Source of the DNA: Lachnospiraceae bacterium
GTDB taxonomy: Bacteria; Bacillota_A; Clostridia; Lachnospirales; Lachnospiraceae
Assembly: GCA_028694115.1 (NCBI GenBank)
Contig: JAQUUB010000008.1
Location: 1-64,000, forward strand
DNA length: 64,000 nucleotides
Direction: 5' to 3'
Below are positions 55,574 to 64,000 of this stretch, in pieces. The first letter of the stretch is position 1. Each line of letters opens with the position of its first letter. Both the position numbers and the translations under genes were made by a program. The notes beneath the pieces are model-generated. The model was not told the DNA's origin. It did not search any database and saw nothing but the letters and a program-made list of their open reading frames with translations.

Positions 55574-55622
55574 AAAAAGTACAAATACCAAGCTCTTCAT
55601 CCTAATGGTATTTGTACTTTTT
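55574..55622 (-). terminator. Terminator of the glnHPQ-kinase operon
   Basis: AAAAAGTACAAATACCA and TGGTATTTGTACTTTTT form a perfect 17-base stem around a 15-base loop, with a T run on the minus strand. The arm and loop sizes are very close to those of the orphan hairpin at 47958. Confidence 0.85.
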
Positions 55623-55670
55623 CCGTTTGAAATTATGTTTTAAATTATGTTTTATGTTTGAACAGTTGCT

Positions 55671-56252
55671 TTACTTAATTAATTGGTAAAGCACATCTAC
55701 ACATGCCTCTATCCCAAGCTGTGACGTATTAAAGCAAATATCATAATAATCTGCCATACCAAATTCCGTATTCGTATAGTAAGAGCAATATTTCTTTCTA
55801 GCCTTATCAATGGAACGCATTTCTTCCATTACTTTCGAATCTGATTCTTCGTTTTGCTTCTTCTTCATTCGTTCAACACGCCAGTGAGAATCTGCACAAA
55901 CAAAAACATGCAACCCATTATCATATTCCCGCAAAATCGAATTTGCATTTCTACCTACAATCACACAATTTCCTTTTTCAGCAATTTCCTTTATGATACT
56001 GCTTTGTGCCTGAAATAATTTTTCACTTAAAGGCTTGTTATAAAAATCAAATAGGCTCTGTGCAAATCCAAAATTAACAGGAACCTTTTCATCCCACTTT
56101 ATCATACTCTCCACATCCACATGATGCGTTCTTGCTGCTTTCAGTATGAGCTCTTTATCATAAAACTCATAGTTCAGTTTTTTTGACAACGTTCTTCCAA
56201 TTTCGCCACCGCCAGCACCAAATTCACGACTGATCGTTATTATTTTTTTCAT
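55671..56252 (-). CDS. Cytidylate-kinase-like protein, second copy
   Basis: Paralogue of the protein at 21384, 193 residues. The P-loop region is ITISREFGAGGGEIGRTLSKKL, the central strand NCVIVGRNANSIL, and KARKKYCSYYTNTEFG forms the lid-like part. The C-terminus CFNTSQLGIEACVDVL parallels CLNSSELGFDKCVEII in the other copy. Function unknown. It follows glnQ by 23 bases, closing the operon, as the first copy does after livF. Good ribosome site GGTAGG. Confidence 0.75.
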   Translation of the reverse strand: MKKIITISREFGAGGGEIGRTLSKKLNYEFYDKELILKAARTHHVDVESMIKWDEKVPVNFGFAQSLFDFYNKPLSEKLFQAQSSIIKEIAEKGNCVIVGRNANSILREYDNGLHVFVCADSHWRVERMKKKQNEESDSKVMEEMRSIDKARKKYCSYYTNTEFGMADYYDICFNTSQLGIEACVDVLYQLIK

Positions 56253-56275
56253 AGAGATCCTACCCTTCTCTTAAA

Positions 56276-56998
56276 CTATAATACCTTATTTAAGAAATCA
56301 ATTGTTCTGGTTTCCCTCGGATTTGATATTATTTCCTCTGGGGTCCCCTGTTCTACAATATAGCCATCATCCATAAATATAATTCGATCAGATACTTCAC
56401 GCGCAAAACCAATTTCATGCGTTACCACAACCATTGTCATACCATCCCTTGCAAGCTCCTGCATAACAGCAAGGACCTCTCCGACCATCTCTGGATCAAG
56501 TGCAGAAGTTGGTTCATCGAAGAGCATAATATCAGGATTCATTGCAAGTGCTCTGGCAATTGCAACACGTTGTTTTTGTCCACCTGAAAGCTGTGAGGGA
56601 TACGCATCTGCCTTAGCATCAAGTCCTACTCTTTTTAGTAGTTTCCTGCCAGCTTCTATTGCTTCTTCTTTTGTCATTTTTTTAAGTTCCACTGGTGCAA
56701 GGATAATATTTTGGAGAACGGTTTTATGTGGAAATAAGTTGAAATGTTGAAAAACCATTCCAATATTCTCTCTCACGATATTAATATCCGTATGTCGGTC
56801 CGTTACATCTTTTCCATTTATAATAATCTTGCCGTCTGTAGCCTTCTCTAATTGATTCAGACAACGTAAAAAAGTGGATTTACCGCTTCCTGATGGTCCT
56901 AATAGTACAACAACTTCACCCTCTGAAATATCAACACTCATATCCTTTAACACTTCTAATTTTCCAAAGTTTTTCTTTAAATGGTCTACATGTATCAT
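56276..56998 (-). CDS. glnQ: Polar amino acid ABC ATPase (GlnQ type)
   Basis: ATPase of a polar or acidic amino acid importer. Walker [10 protein letters not shown], signature [15 protein letters not shown], Walker [15 protein letters not shown] and H-loop [16 protein letters not shown] are all intact. ATG at 56998 is favoured by GGAAGG; a GTG at 57016 overlaps the glnP stop. Length about 240 residues. It is the third gene of the operon. Confidence 0.95.
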   Translation of the reverse strand: MIHVDHLKKNFGKLEVLKDMSVDISEGEVVVLLGPSGSGKSTFLRCLNQLEKATDGKIIINGKDVTDRHTDINIVRENIGMVFQHFNLFPHKTVLQNIILAPVELKKMTKEEAIEAGRKLLKRVGLDAKADAYPSQLSGGQKQRVAIARALAMNPDIMLFDEPTSALDPEMVGEVLAVMQELARDGMTMVVVTHEIGFAREVSDRIIFMDDGYIVEQGTPEEIISNPRETRTIDFLNKVL

Positions 56999-57005
56999 AA
57001 TTTTG

Positions 57006-57674
57006 TTACCTTCCACGGTTAATCCTCCTTTCTACCTTTTTTGCAACTTTACTTAAAGTAATAATAACAACCATATACATGACACCGACAATGGCCCATG
57101 TTTCCAAACTCTTGAACGTATTTCCACTAATGGTTTTACCCATATTTGTTAATTCTGGAAATCCAATAACAGATAAAATGGAAGTATCCTTTAATGTAAT
57201 GATAAACTGATTGATTATCGAGGGAATCATAGTACGTATCGCCTGTGGTAACACAACAAGCCGCATGCTCCTTCCATAATTAAGACCAAGACTTCTACTA
57301 GCCTCCATTTGTCCTCTATCAACGCTTTCGATACCTGCACGAATAATTTCTGCCATATAGGCACCACAATTCATAGCAAGTGCTACCGTACCAGCCTGAA
57401 GCGCTGTTAAGCGAAAATCCTGCACTCCCATCATCTTAACACCTGCTGGTAAACCAAAGTAAATAAAATATGCTAATACAATCAAAGGAACCCCTCTGAC
57501 TGCATCCACATAAACGGTTCCTATAAAGTTAAAAAGTCTGCTTTTTCCTACATTCATTAGTGCAACAATCATACCAATGATCATAGCAAAAACCAGTGAT
57601 AATAACGTTAGCAATAACGTTTTGCCCAATGCCCCTAAGAGCATGGAACCATATGCTTCAACAATAGAAATCAT
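57006..57674 (-). CDS. glnP: Polar amino acid ABC permease (GlnP type)
   Basis: Membrane permease of 222 residues of the HisM/GlnP family. The coupling helix region is [31 protein letters not shown], and [21 protein letters not shown] is the N-terminal family block. About five membrane helices. A single permease gene implies a homodimeric channel. AAGGAGAAGG precedes ATG. Confidence 0.95.
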   Translation of the reverse strand: MISIVEAYGSMLLGALGKTLLLTLLSLVFAMIIGMIVALMNVGKSRLFNFIGTVYVDAVRGVPLIVLAYFIYFGLPAGVKMMGVQDFRLTALQAGTVALAMNCGAYMAEIIRAGIESVDRGQMEASRSLGLNYGRSMRLVVLPQAIRTMIPSIINQFIITLKDTSILSVIGFPELTNMGKTISGNTFKSLETWAIVGVMYMVVIITLSKVAKKVERRINRGR

Positions 57675-57725
57675 TAATCCTTCTCCTTTTTGTAATTTCT
57701 AACACAACAATTTTAATATAACAAA

Positions 57726-57758
57726 AACGTGGGGAATCCGCAACAGATTCCCCACGTT
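57726..57758 (-). terminator. Partial terminator between binding protein and glnPQ
   Basis: AACGTGGGGAATC / GATTCCCCACGTT is a perfect 13-base stem with a 7-base loop and TTTTTG on the minus strand. Its placement after the binding-protein gene is the same as in the liv operon. Confidence 0.88.
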
Positions 57759-57784
57759 CTATGAAATAAATTTAAGAATATCAA

Positions 57785-58630
57785 CTATTTTAGATATTTA
57801 TCAAGGATTGCATCATATGTTCCGTTTGCTTTAATATTTGCAAGTCCTGCATTAAACATAGTTAGTAATTCCTGGTCTGCGGTATCCATGATTGCAAATC
57901 CATAAGGAGCGCCTTCACTTTCCATACCTTCTGGAATCATAAGTTCAAGTCCACCTTCCTTAATGGAAGCTGCCATAATTGGTGTATCCTCTACACATGC
58001 TACACTATTTCCAAGGATAACATCCTGATACATCGTAGGTGAATCTTCGAATACCGTTACTGTGAATCCATATTGATCTTTTAAACTATTCGCAAAGTCT
58101 GCACCAGCAGTACCGTTTTTAACTGCAACATTTTTGCCCTTTAAGCCTTCATAGCTTGTAATATCACTATCTGCTGCTACAACAAAGGTCTGTGTAGCAT
58201 CATAATACCCTTCCGAAAAAATCCAGCCGGAATCAATACGTTCCTGTTTAATTGTTGCTCCAGCAATAAGACCATCTGCCTGACCAGCCTGAACTGCTGC
58301 AACAGCTGCATCCCATCCAAGACTCTGCAACTCATAAGTAAATCCCTGATCTTCAGCGATTGCTGCAAGAATATCCACATCAATTCCTACAAATTCATTA
58401 TTTTCATTTGTGTATTCAAATGGTTTGAATACGGTATCAGTTGCAATCACCCATTTTTTCCCTTCGGTACTTGCTGCTTCTTCTGTATTTGTAGTTTCTT
58501 CCGCTTCTACAGTTGCTTCTTCTGTTTGAGCTGGTGCTGCTTCCTCTTCAGGAGCTTTTGTAGAACCACATCCTACAAGCATTCCTGTTGTCAAAACTGT
58601 GCATAGTAATAATGCTAATGATTTTTTCAT
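57785..58630 (-). CDS. glnH: Polar amino acid binding lipoprotein
   Basis: Solute-binding lipoprotein. MKKSLALLLCTVLTTGML VGCG gives a signal with lipobox Cys, followed by an acidic low-complexity linker. The mature type II binding fold starts KWVIATDTVFKPFEYTNENNEFVGIDVDIL, with LQSLGWDAAVAAVQAGQADGLIAG and KGKNVAVKNGTAGADFANSL. GGAGGA precedes ATG 58630; the longer frame from 58699 has no ribosome site. Ligand class polar amino acid, exact ligand unknown. Confidence 0.93.
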   Translation of the reverse strand: MKKSLALLLCTVLTTGMLVGCGSTKAPEEEAAPAQTEEATVEAEETTNTEEAASTEGKKWVIATDTVFKPFEYTNENNEFVGIDVDILAAIAEDQGFTYELQSLGWDAAVAAVQAGQADGLIAGATIKQERIDSGWIFSEGYYDATQTFVVAADSDITSYEGLKGKNVAVKNGTAGADFANSLKDQYGFTVTVFEDSPTMYQDVILGNSVACVEDTPIMAASIKEGGLELMIPEGMESEGAPYGFAIMDTADQELLTMFNAGLANIKANGTYDAILDKYLK

Positions 58631-58728
58631 AATAAATTCCTCCAAATTATATTTTAAAAATAGCGGAACAAAGTCTCGATTTCCATTTGTCATCGACATC
58701 TTTGTCTTCCGCTAATCCAATAAGCCAT

Positions 58729-58757
58729 ATTGTATACAAAATAAATCTCTTTGTCAA
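58729..58757 (-). promoter_or_regulatory. Promoter of the gln operon
   Basis: On the minus strand TTGACA (58752-58757) and TACAAT (58729-58734) have a 17-base spacer, about 100 bases before the glnH start. Confidence 0.85.
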
Positions 58758-58774
58758 GTCGCTGTTATTTGGAA

Positions 58775-59353
58775 TTACTGAATATTAACAGTACAAGGAG
58801 CCTGTGACATTGCCTGACAAAAATTATTTTCCTGATAAATAAGTCTAAGGATTGGTCTCATCCCTTTCCATTGATATTCATCTGATGCATAACAAATCGT
58901 GCCTGCAGTACCGCTTCCCATTAACAGTAAACCTTTCTCTTCTATATTCTCATCATACCACGCATTTACGATATCGGTAATATCAACTTCTGTATAACTA
59001 CAGCAACCATTATTTCTAAAGCTGATGCCTAATTCATCCACGATTCTGGGTTCTGAATACATCCCTATGTAGACACTAAAGAAATCTAATAATGGATATA
59101 TTATATATTCGTTATTCCCGTTGTAATAATCCATTTGATTCTCTCTCTCTATTTGAGGTATCTTAAATAGAATGAGTTTTGCCTGCTGTATTACCTTTAT
59201 CTGAAAGTAAGGTAATAGTTCAAATTTTAAATAGATTTTATACTCATGGCAATTTTCTTTCCCTATCATTAGAATTTCTTTGTTTTCTAGGCTCCAACAG
59301 CAATCATTCGTGGTACATATGGACTCAACACATTTTAAATCTGCCAGACTCAT
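58775..59353 (-). CDS. DNRLRE-domain protein
   Basis: 192-residue protein. KIYLKFELLPYFQIKVIQQAKLILFKI and YTEVDITDIVNAWYDENIEEKGLLLMG are the DNRLRE pattern, a beta-sandwich seen in surface and secreted proteins. It has many Cys, including pairs (CTTNDCC, NNGCC). No signal peptide, so a spore-coat or cytoplasmic fate is more likely than secretion. A -10-like CATAGAATA (complement of 59382-59390) lies about 30 bases upstream, compatible with a sporulation sigma factor, but no clear -35. It sits divergent from the 104-aa gene. Confidence 0.7.
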   Translation of the reverse strand: MSLADLKCVESICTTNDCCWSLENKEILMIGKENCHEYKIYLKFELLPYFQIKVIQQAKLILFKIPQIERENQMDYYNGNNEYIIYPLLDFFSVYIGMYSEPRIVDELGISFRNNGCCSYTEVDITDIVNAWYDENIEEKGLLLMGSGTAGTICYASDEYQWKGMRPILRLIYQENNFCQAMSQAPCTVNIQ

Positions 59354-59420
59354 TCTTTGCCCCTAAATAACTACTTATCTCTATTCTATGAATGCACTTT
59401 CTTTATTATATACTCTTTTC

Positions 59421-59447
59421 ACTATTTTCGATTTCTAGCATATATTA
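59421..59447 (+). promoter_or_regulatory. Sigma-K-type promoter of the 104-aa gene
   Basis: AC (59421-59422), 16 bases and CATATATTA (59439-59447) match the sigma-K consensus exactly, with the same spacing as the promoter at 48105. It lies 70 bases before the ATG at 59518. Confidence 0.6.
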
Positions 59448-59517
59448 TATTAGTCAGAATTTTTATTTAAAGAATGATGTTCTTTTATTATACTCAATTT
59501 GGAAAGAAGGTTATCCT

Positions 59518-59832
59518 ATGGCAATTACTGTTACTGTTGCAAATGCTGAGCGCTTGACTCCTAGCACTCCTAATTCTTTCTTAGATATCACATTTACCAA
59601 TACAAATGCTTTTTCTTATGCCGCAAATTCAAAAATCTATTATTATGCATTACTCACCGACGCAACGTCAGGTGCTGCTCTTACCAGGGAAGTCACCTTT
59701 GTAGTTTCTAAATCATCAGCAGGGGATATCGATGCCGGCGATTCTGAACCCTTTATCTTTGAAAATACTACAAACTTAGTTTCTCCCATCACAGCATCAA
59801 ATGGACGAATTTGTTATGTGGCACAATCATAA
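59518..59832 (+). CDS. Small beta-rich protein, 104 aa
   Basis: I do not recognise this protein. It starts MAITVTVANAERL, is rich in Thr, Asn, Ser and Ala, and has alternating hydrophobic stretches (FLDITFTNTNAFSYAANSKIYYYALL) that look like beta strands. One Cys near the C-terminus. No signal or membrane segment. AAGAAGG lies upstream; the frame is open for 42 codons before but lacks a ribosome site. A sigma-K-type promoter and the neighbouring DNRLRE gene suggest a spore-surface role. Confidence 0.7.
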   Translation: MAITVTVANAERLTPSTPNSFLDITFTNTNAFSYAANSKIYYYALLTDATSGAALTREVTFVVSKSSAGDIDAGDSEPFIFENTTNLVSPITASNGRICYVAQS

Positions 59833-59848
59833 CCATAAAGAGAAAACC

Positions 59849-59887
59849 TTGTTGTGAAGAGATGAATCTTTCATTTCTTTACAACAA
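59849..59887 (+). terminator. Terminator of the 104-aa gene
   Basis: TTGTTGTGAAGAGATGA and TCATTTCTTTACAACAA form a long, nearly perfect stem with a 5-base loop, followed by TTTT. It also faces the convergent hydrolase gene. Confidence 0.85.
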
Positions 59888-59899
59888 TTTTGGTTAAAT

Positions 59900-60982
59900 C
59901 TATTTTGAGTATCCCAGAGAGTTCAATACATCTTCCTTAAGTATTGAAATTGCTTTATCTGACTCTTCAAATAATGGGCTATGTGCTGAATAATCAAACG
60001 AATAAAACTTTTTAACTGGAGCCTTTATGTATTCATAATATTCTTTTTGTAAGGAATAGCAACAGGTATAATCATTTACTCCTGCTAAAAAGTAAATTGG
60101 AATATCCATGGACGGTACTTCTTCAAAGGCATTAAAATTAAACTTATCCATTTCTGCTTTAAAACGATTGGAAGATATTTTACCTCTCCAGATATTGATA
60201 CGCTCCAATGGAGAATAAGCCTTACATCTAAGGCTGGGTAAGACCAGACCTGTTATAATAGAATTCATATCTCGTGTCGTTCCAACGCCTAAATCATGCA
60301 TTGCCTTATCCCTAAGAATTAAATTGGATTTATATTGTTCGTAATTTTCAAACTGCTTTACCATTTTTGTATTCCCTGCCAAACTGTATTGCTCTTTCAT
60401 GTATTCATAAGCCCTCTTTTCAGATTCTGGCTGATTACACATCTGTGACATAGCGATATATGCATGATATAGTTCTGGATTTTTCTGTGCTGCTTTTATT
60501 CCAACAGACGTACCATAAGAATGCCCTAAAAGGTATAATTTTTTCTGTTTAAAACGTTCCCGCAAATAATTCGTTACTGCAATAATATCTTCAACATATT
60601 GTTCTGTAGTAACCGTATCAGGATCTATAGACGAATCATAGGATAGACCCGTACCACGATACTCCAGATAGCAGACAACGAATTCATTTTCTAACCCTGT
60701 GGGATAAAACTGCTCTAATAAATATTCTGGAATTCCCGGACCGCCTCCACAGATTAGTAGGACAGGTTTTGTTTCATCCTTTGCCATAATAAACATTCCA
60801 AGCGTCGTATCATTAGCCTTTAAATAGCACTTTTCCGATATACTTCCTTTCAAAATATTTTCATTATTATCTAAAAATGGTTTTGATTTACCCGTACTTG
60901 GGGGAAGTATGATCATTACTAAAATTACGATACCTAATAATACAATACAACTAATCATTTTTATACCTTTCTTTCTCTTCAT
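59900..60982 (-). CDS. Membrane-anchored alpha/beta hydrolase
   Basis: 360-residue hydrolase of the S33 (proline iminopeptidase-like) type. The N-terminal anchor (MISCIVLLGIVILVMIIL) is followed by the oxyanion loop LICGGGPGIPEYLL, the nucleophile elbow LLGHSYGTSVG (Ser), the acid Asp in LAGVNDYTCC and the His in DYSAHSPLF. Protein faces outside. AGGAG precedes ATG. It is 40 bases after the tetR gene, so the regulator probably controls it. Confidence 0.88.
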   Translation of the reverse strand: MKRKKGIKMISCIVLLGIVILVMIILPPSTGKSKPFLDNNENILKGSISEKCYLKANDTTLGMFIMAKDETKPVLLICGGGPGIPEYLLEQFYPTGLENEFVVCYLEYRGTGLSYDSSIDPDTVTTEQYVEDIIAVTNYLRERFKQKKLYLLGHSYGTSVGIKAAQKNPELYHAYIAMSQMCNQPESEKRAYEYMKEQYSLAGNTKMVKQFENYEQYKSNLILRDKAMHDLGVGTTRDMNSIITGLVLPSLRCKAYSPLERINIWRGKISSNRFKAEMDKFNFNAFEEVPSMDIPIYFLAGVNDYTCCYSLQKEYYEYIKAPVKKFYSFDYSAHSPLFEESDKAISILKEDVLNSLGYSK

Positions 60983-61022
60983 TTCAGGTCTCCTGTATCT
61001 TTTACATATTCTAAATTTTTGG

Positions 61023-61598
61023 TTACTCCATCAATATTTGATCAAAAACATCTTCCCATTCAAAATCCTTTGTAATATACTTCATGGACACAATTGCTGC
61101 CATCCCATGTACTTTTGCCCACATCGCGATAATACCATATTTAATTCGATCCTCTGGAAGACCTTGCCCTCTATAGATTTCATATGCTTTTACCTTGTAG
61201 TAGTGAAATGGGAGAAATTCTTCAGAATTCGAATTCATTGACAAATCAATCTTTACGCATGGTTGTGTAAACAAAAATGTGTAATATTCTGGATGTTCCA
61301 TAAAGAAAAGCACATATGCCTTTCCCATGTTCGATATGGCAGTTACAGAATTTTGTTTATCCGTTCTTTCTACTGCATATTTTAAGCACTGTGTGAGTTG
61401 TTCCGTCACATACTCTTGCATGGCAGCTAATAACTGGTCTTTGTTTTCAAAGTGGCTATAAGGTGCTGCTTCACTAACTCCACAGATGGAAGCCAGCTTT
61501 CGTAGGGATAATTTTTCAATTCCATCTTGCTGTATCATTTTAATACCAGATTTAATTAACTCATTTTTCAAATCTCCATGATGATAGGATTTACTCAT
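61023..61598 (-). CDS. TetR family regulator
   Basis: 191-residue repressor. HTH region KLSLRKLASICGVSEAAPYSHFENKDQLLAAM is typical, and the C-terminal domain with YYTFLF, MWAKVHGMAAIV matches the WHG subfamily (conserved W-x-x-x-H-G). It is first in a two-gene operon with the hydrolase. The palindrome over its own promoter suggests negative autoregulation. The ribosome site is weak. Confidence 0.92.
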   Translation of the reverse strand: MSKSYHHGDLKNELIKSGIKMIQQDGIEKLSLRKLASICGVSEAAPYSHFENKDQLLAAMQEYVTEQLTQCLKYAVERTDKQNSVTAISNMGKAYVLFFMEHPEYYTFLFTQPCVKIDLSMNSNSEEFLPFHYYKVKAYEIYRGQGLPEDRIKYGIIAMWAKVHGMAAIVSMKYITKDFEWEDVFDQILME

Positions 61599-61624
61599 AT
61601 TTGTTCACTCTTTCTACTTTAATG

Positions 61625-61665
61625 TTAACGTTGTTAAGTTTAATGTAAAATATTCCATTTGTCAA
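61625..61665 (-). promoter_or_regulatory. tetR promoter with overlapping operator
   Basis: On the minus strand TTGACA (61660-61665) and TAAACT (61637-61642) are 17 bases apart. The palindrome TTAAC-GTT-GTTAA (61625-61637) lies directly after and touching the -10, where bound TetR would block initiation. Confidence 0.75.
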
Positions 61666-61682
61666 GACAGAGGAATATAAAA

Positions 61683-61716
61683 TATCGCCTCATGAAACAA
61701 ATAAAATGAGGCGATA
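61683..61716 (-). terminator. Terminator of hcp
   Basis: TATCGCCTCAT / ATGAGGCGATA is a perfect 11-base stem with a 12-base loop, and TTTTAT follows on the minus strand. Confidence 0.88.
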
Positions 61717-61758
61717 CTTAATCATTATTCATTTATATTTCGATATCTACTACTCTTT

Positions 61759-63387
61759 TTATGCCATAAACAATTTGATATCATCTTCAACAGATCCTAT
61801 TCCTGCTATTCCAAAGTTATCAACTAAAACTTTTGCTACATTAGGTGATAAAAATGCGGGTAGTGTTGGTCCTAGGTGAATATTTTTAACACCAAGAGAC
61901 AAAAGTGCAAGAAGTACAATCACTGCTTTTTGCTCATACCATGCGATATTAAACGCAATTGGAAGATCATTAATATCCTCTAACTCAAATACTTCTTTTA
62001 GCTTTAATGCAATGACTGCAAGTGAATAGGAATCATTACACTGACCTGCATCTAATACCCTTGGTATTCCACCGATATCTCCTAACCCTAGCTTATTGTA
62101 CCTATATTTTGCACAGCCTGCTGTAAGTATTACTGTGTCGCTTGGAAGGCTTTTTGCGAAGTCTGTGTAATATTCTCTTGACTTCATTCTTCCGTCACAA
62201 CCAGCCATTACAAAGAATTTTTTAATTGCTCCCGTCTTTACTGCTTCCACCACTTTGTCTGCAAGCGCAATCACTTGATTATGAGCAAATCCTCCAACGA
62301 TACTGCCTGTTTCGATTTCTTCTGGTGCTGGTAATGTTTTTGCCATTGCAATCATTTCCGAAAAGTCTTTTTTTCCATTCTCATCTGGAACAATATGAGG
62401 ACATCCTGGAAATCCTGCTGCACCTGTTGTAAAAATACGTTTCTGCACTTCTTCACTTTTAGGAGGTACTATACAATTTGTTGTAAAAAAGATTGGACCA
62501 TGAAATGTTTCAAATTCTCCAACCTGTTTCCACCATGAATTTCCATAGTTGCCAACAAAGTTTTCATACTTTTTGAAAGCTGGATAATAGTGTGCTGGTA
62601 GCATCTCTCCATGTGTATATACATCTACTCCAGTTCCCTGTGTCTGCTCTAAGAGCTGCTCTAAATCAGTCAGATCATGTCCTGAAATTAAAATAGCAGG
62701 ATTATTTCTTACTCCAATATTGACAGTCGTAATTTCTGGGTTACCATATTTTGATGTATGTGCCTCATCTAATAATGCCATGGTTTTTACACCAAATTCA
62801 CCCGTTTTTAGTGTTAGGGCAACCAAATCATCGGCTGACAAAGTATCGTCAAGTGTAGCGGATAATCCTTCATAGATAAAGGAATAAATGGAACTGTCCT
62901 CCCTTCCGATATTCAATGCATGCTCTGCATAAGCTGCCATACCTTTGATTCCATAAATAATTAATTCTCTAAGAGACCTTACATCTTCATTTTCTGTGGA
63001 CAATACACCTACTTGGGATGCTTTTTCAAGCATCTGTGCTCTTGTCTCTACTTTAAAGGATACTGCATCATGGCAGTTCCCTAATGATACTTTACTTTCC
63101 AATTCATTTCGAATAGAAATCATTTTTATAATCTGTTTTTCAATCGTATCTTCATCGAAGTTTCCATTTGTTATGGTCATAAACAAACTGGTAAGTATAT
63201 CCCTGTTTATTTCCATAATTCCAGAAACATCGAGCTTTCCTTCCACTACAATTTTCGAAATTCCTTTTGTAGTATAGATTAATAAATCCTGTAATTTTGC
63301 AACCTCTTCATTTTTCCCACATACACCTTTGATTTCACAACCTATTCCTTTTGCCGCTTCCTGACACTGATAACAAAACATACTCAT
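61759..63387 (-). CDS. hcp: Hybrid-cluster protein / hydroxylamine reductase
   Basis: Iron-sulfur protein with a cubane and a hybrid 4Fe-2O-2S cluster; it reduces hydroxylamine and, in E. coli, nitric oxide. The N-terminal cluster is [22 protein letters not shown], followed by cluster ligands in [70 protein letters not shown] and GQCNDSYSL. Length of 542 is normal for the clostridial type. AGGAGG lies eight bases before ATG 63387. Forms an operon with the cupin gene. Confidence 0.97.
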   Translation of the reverse strand: MSMFCYQCQEAAKGIGCEIKGVCGKNEEVAKLQDLLIYTTKGISKIVVEGKLDVSGIMEINRDILTSLFMTITNGNFDEDTIEKQIIKMISIRNELESKVSLGNCHDAVSFKVETRAQMLEKASQVGVLSTENEDVRSLRELIIYGIKGMAAYAEHALNIGREDSSIYSFIYEGLSATLDDTLSADDLVALTLKTGEFGVKTMALLDEAHTSKYGNPEITTVNIGVRNNPAILISGHDLTDLEQLLEQTQGTGVDVYTHGEMLPAHYYPAFKKYENFVGNYGNSWWKQVGEFETFHGPIFFTTNCIVPPKSEEVQKRIFTTGAAGFPGCPHIVPDENGKKDFSEMIAMAKTLPAPEEIETGSIVGGFAHNQVIALADKVVEAVKTGAIKKFFVMAGCDGRMKSREYYTDFAKSLPSDTVILTAGCAKYRYNKLGLGDIGGIPRVLDAGQCNDSYSLAVIALKLKEVFELEDINDLPIAFNIAWYEQKAVIVLLALLSLGVKNIHLGPTLPAFLSPNVAKVLVDNFGIAGIGSVEDDIKLFMA

Positions 63388-63440
63388 TTTAGTAACCTCC
63401 TAATATTCTTAATTAATAATTATTTTTCATAATTGACTTA

Positions 63441-63779
63441 CTATTTTTCTGGGAAAACCACAGTCAAAAGCATTTTAAAATCCTCTTCTGCATACACAGC
63501 ATGTGGAATTGTTGCAGGCATCACAAGTGTTTCGCCTGCATTGCAGACATAGATGTTCTCTCCCACTGTAAATCTGCCTGTACCCTCTAAAACTGTTACT
63601 ATTGCATCTCCTTTTGAATCGTGCATCCCAATCTCTTCATTTCTTGAAAATGCAAATAACGTAATGCTCACACAGTTATTCTGAGCTAGCGTCTTGCTAA
63701 CAACCTGACCTTTTTGTATCTGCACCTCTTCTGCCAGATTGATTACCTTTTCGTGTTCAATGTTTTTAGTATAAGCCAT
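63441..63779 (-). CDS. Small cupin protein
   Basis: 112-residue single cupin: LFAFSRNEEIGMHDSKGDAIVTVLEGTGRFTVGENIYVCNAGETLVMPATIPHAVYAEEDFKML has the usual HxxxD-like and PxxxxHA blocks that bind a metal. Start ATG 63779 has AAAGGAGG upstream. It precedes hcp by 53 bases and is commonly found with it in Lachnospiraceae; role not known, possibly nitrosative stress. Confidence 0.85.
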   Translation of the reverse strand: MAYTKNIEHEKVINLAEEVQIQKGQVVSKTLAQNNCVSITLFAFSRNEEIGMHDSKGDAIVTVLEGTGRFTVGENIYVCNAGETLVMPATIPHAVYAEEDFKMLLTVVFPEK

Positions 63780-63867
63780 ACGAACCTCCTTTATTCTACT
63801 TGTAAAACACATTGTTTTCTTATTATGTGGATATCATAATATAGTATTTCCTTGATTTCCTAATCTG

Positions 63868-63911
63868 AGTATAATATAATTCAAATAACAATTATGTTGT
63901 ATTGACAACAT
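63868..63911. promoter_or_regulatory. Crp/Fnr-type palindrome and cupin-hcp promoter
   Basis: ATGTTGTATTGACAACAT (63894-63911) is a perfect palindrome with 7-base arms. On the minus strand TATACT (63868-63873) lies with its centre 32 bases from the palindrome centre, the exact geometry of a class II Crp/Fnr promoter (site at -41.5). The divergent Crp/Fnr gene starts 30 bases from the other end, so it is probably the activator and may control itself as well. Confidence 0.7.
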
Positions 63912-63940
63912 TTTAATAAATTTTTTGGAGAGAATAGAAA

Positions 63941-64000
63941 ATGGATCAATATCTTTCATTATTAAAAAATACAAATATGTTTATGGGAATAAGCGAAGAT
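63941..64000 (+). CDS. Crp/Fnr family regulator, N-terminal end only
   Basis: The window ends after 20 codons. The encoded MDQYLSLLKNTNMFMGISED matches the start of Crp/Fnr regulators (commonly xxxLxxxPLFxGISEEEL). GGAG precedes the ATG at 63941. Its position divergent from cupin-hcp, with the palindrome between them, is the arrangement of HcpR-type regulators of hcp. The family is inferred from only 20 residues. Confidence 0.65.
   Translation, partial: MDQYLSLLKNTNMFMGISED

Overview
The window looks like chromosomal DNA of a low-GC, spore-forming, motile anaerobe of the Lachnospiraceae (Clostridium cluster XIVa type). The evidence is the AT-rich sequence, strong AGGAGG ribosome sites, sporulation genes (sigK, spoIIP, gpr), the comM-dprA-topA-codY order, radical SAM enzymes, hybrid-cluster protein and many lipoprotein transporters. 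I saw no tRNA, rRNA or CRISPR array. Nearly all genes lie on the minus strand.

Layout. 1-0.3 kb: the end of a probable insertion element that has cut codY down to its first 53 codons. 0.4-9.1 kb: topA, dprA, comM, a PilT-like ATPase with an altered Walker B motif, a degenerate HD-GYP protein, an S41 protease and sigK without a pro-sequence. 9.2-18.4 kb: a GGDEF-GGDEF-EAL protein, hemW, lepA, spoIIP, gpr and divergent rpsT with a structured leader. 18.5-27 kb: a zinc-ribbon/TPM pair, cysK, and a complete branched-chain amino acid ABC transporter followed by a cytidylate-kinase-like gene. 27-30.3 kb: a chemoreceptor and a probable glutamate 2,3-aminomutase. 30.3-35.6 kb: a six-gene operon (57-aa protein, YgjP-type peptidase, adenylation enzyme, carrier protein, MBOAT, SGNH protein) resembling a rearranged dlt system. 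35.6-38.4 kb: greA, a DUF3892 protein, a GNAT and a YiiX-like hydrolase.

38.4-47.8 kb: a sugar or sugar-acid operon with its own GntR regulator, a TRAP transporter, two aldolases, FucI, FucU, YhcH and a PfkB kinase. 48-53.7 kb: an accessory stretch with two collagen-like proteins, RNase J, a helD remnant, an excisionase-like HTH gene and an unrecognised 462-aa ORF. 53.7-58.8 kb: an EAL-CBS-GGDEF protein and a polar amino acid ABC transporter, again followed by a cytidylate-kinase-like gene. 58.8-64 kb: a DNRLRE protein, a 104-aa protein, a TetR-hydrolase pair, and cupin-hcp facing a Crp/Fnr-family gene with a shared palindrome.

Most interesting points: two surface-protein-like genes (48162 and 59518) have exact matches to the sigma-K consensus, and sigK is in the same window; a collagen repeat turns into Cys-Pro-X triplets in phase; the 462-aa ORF looks like the front half of a HerA/VirB4-like ATPase without its P-loop; the dlt-like operon includes a peptidase and a small protein; and the cytidylate-kinase-like genes close two separate amino acid transporter operons.
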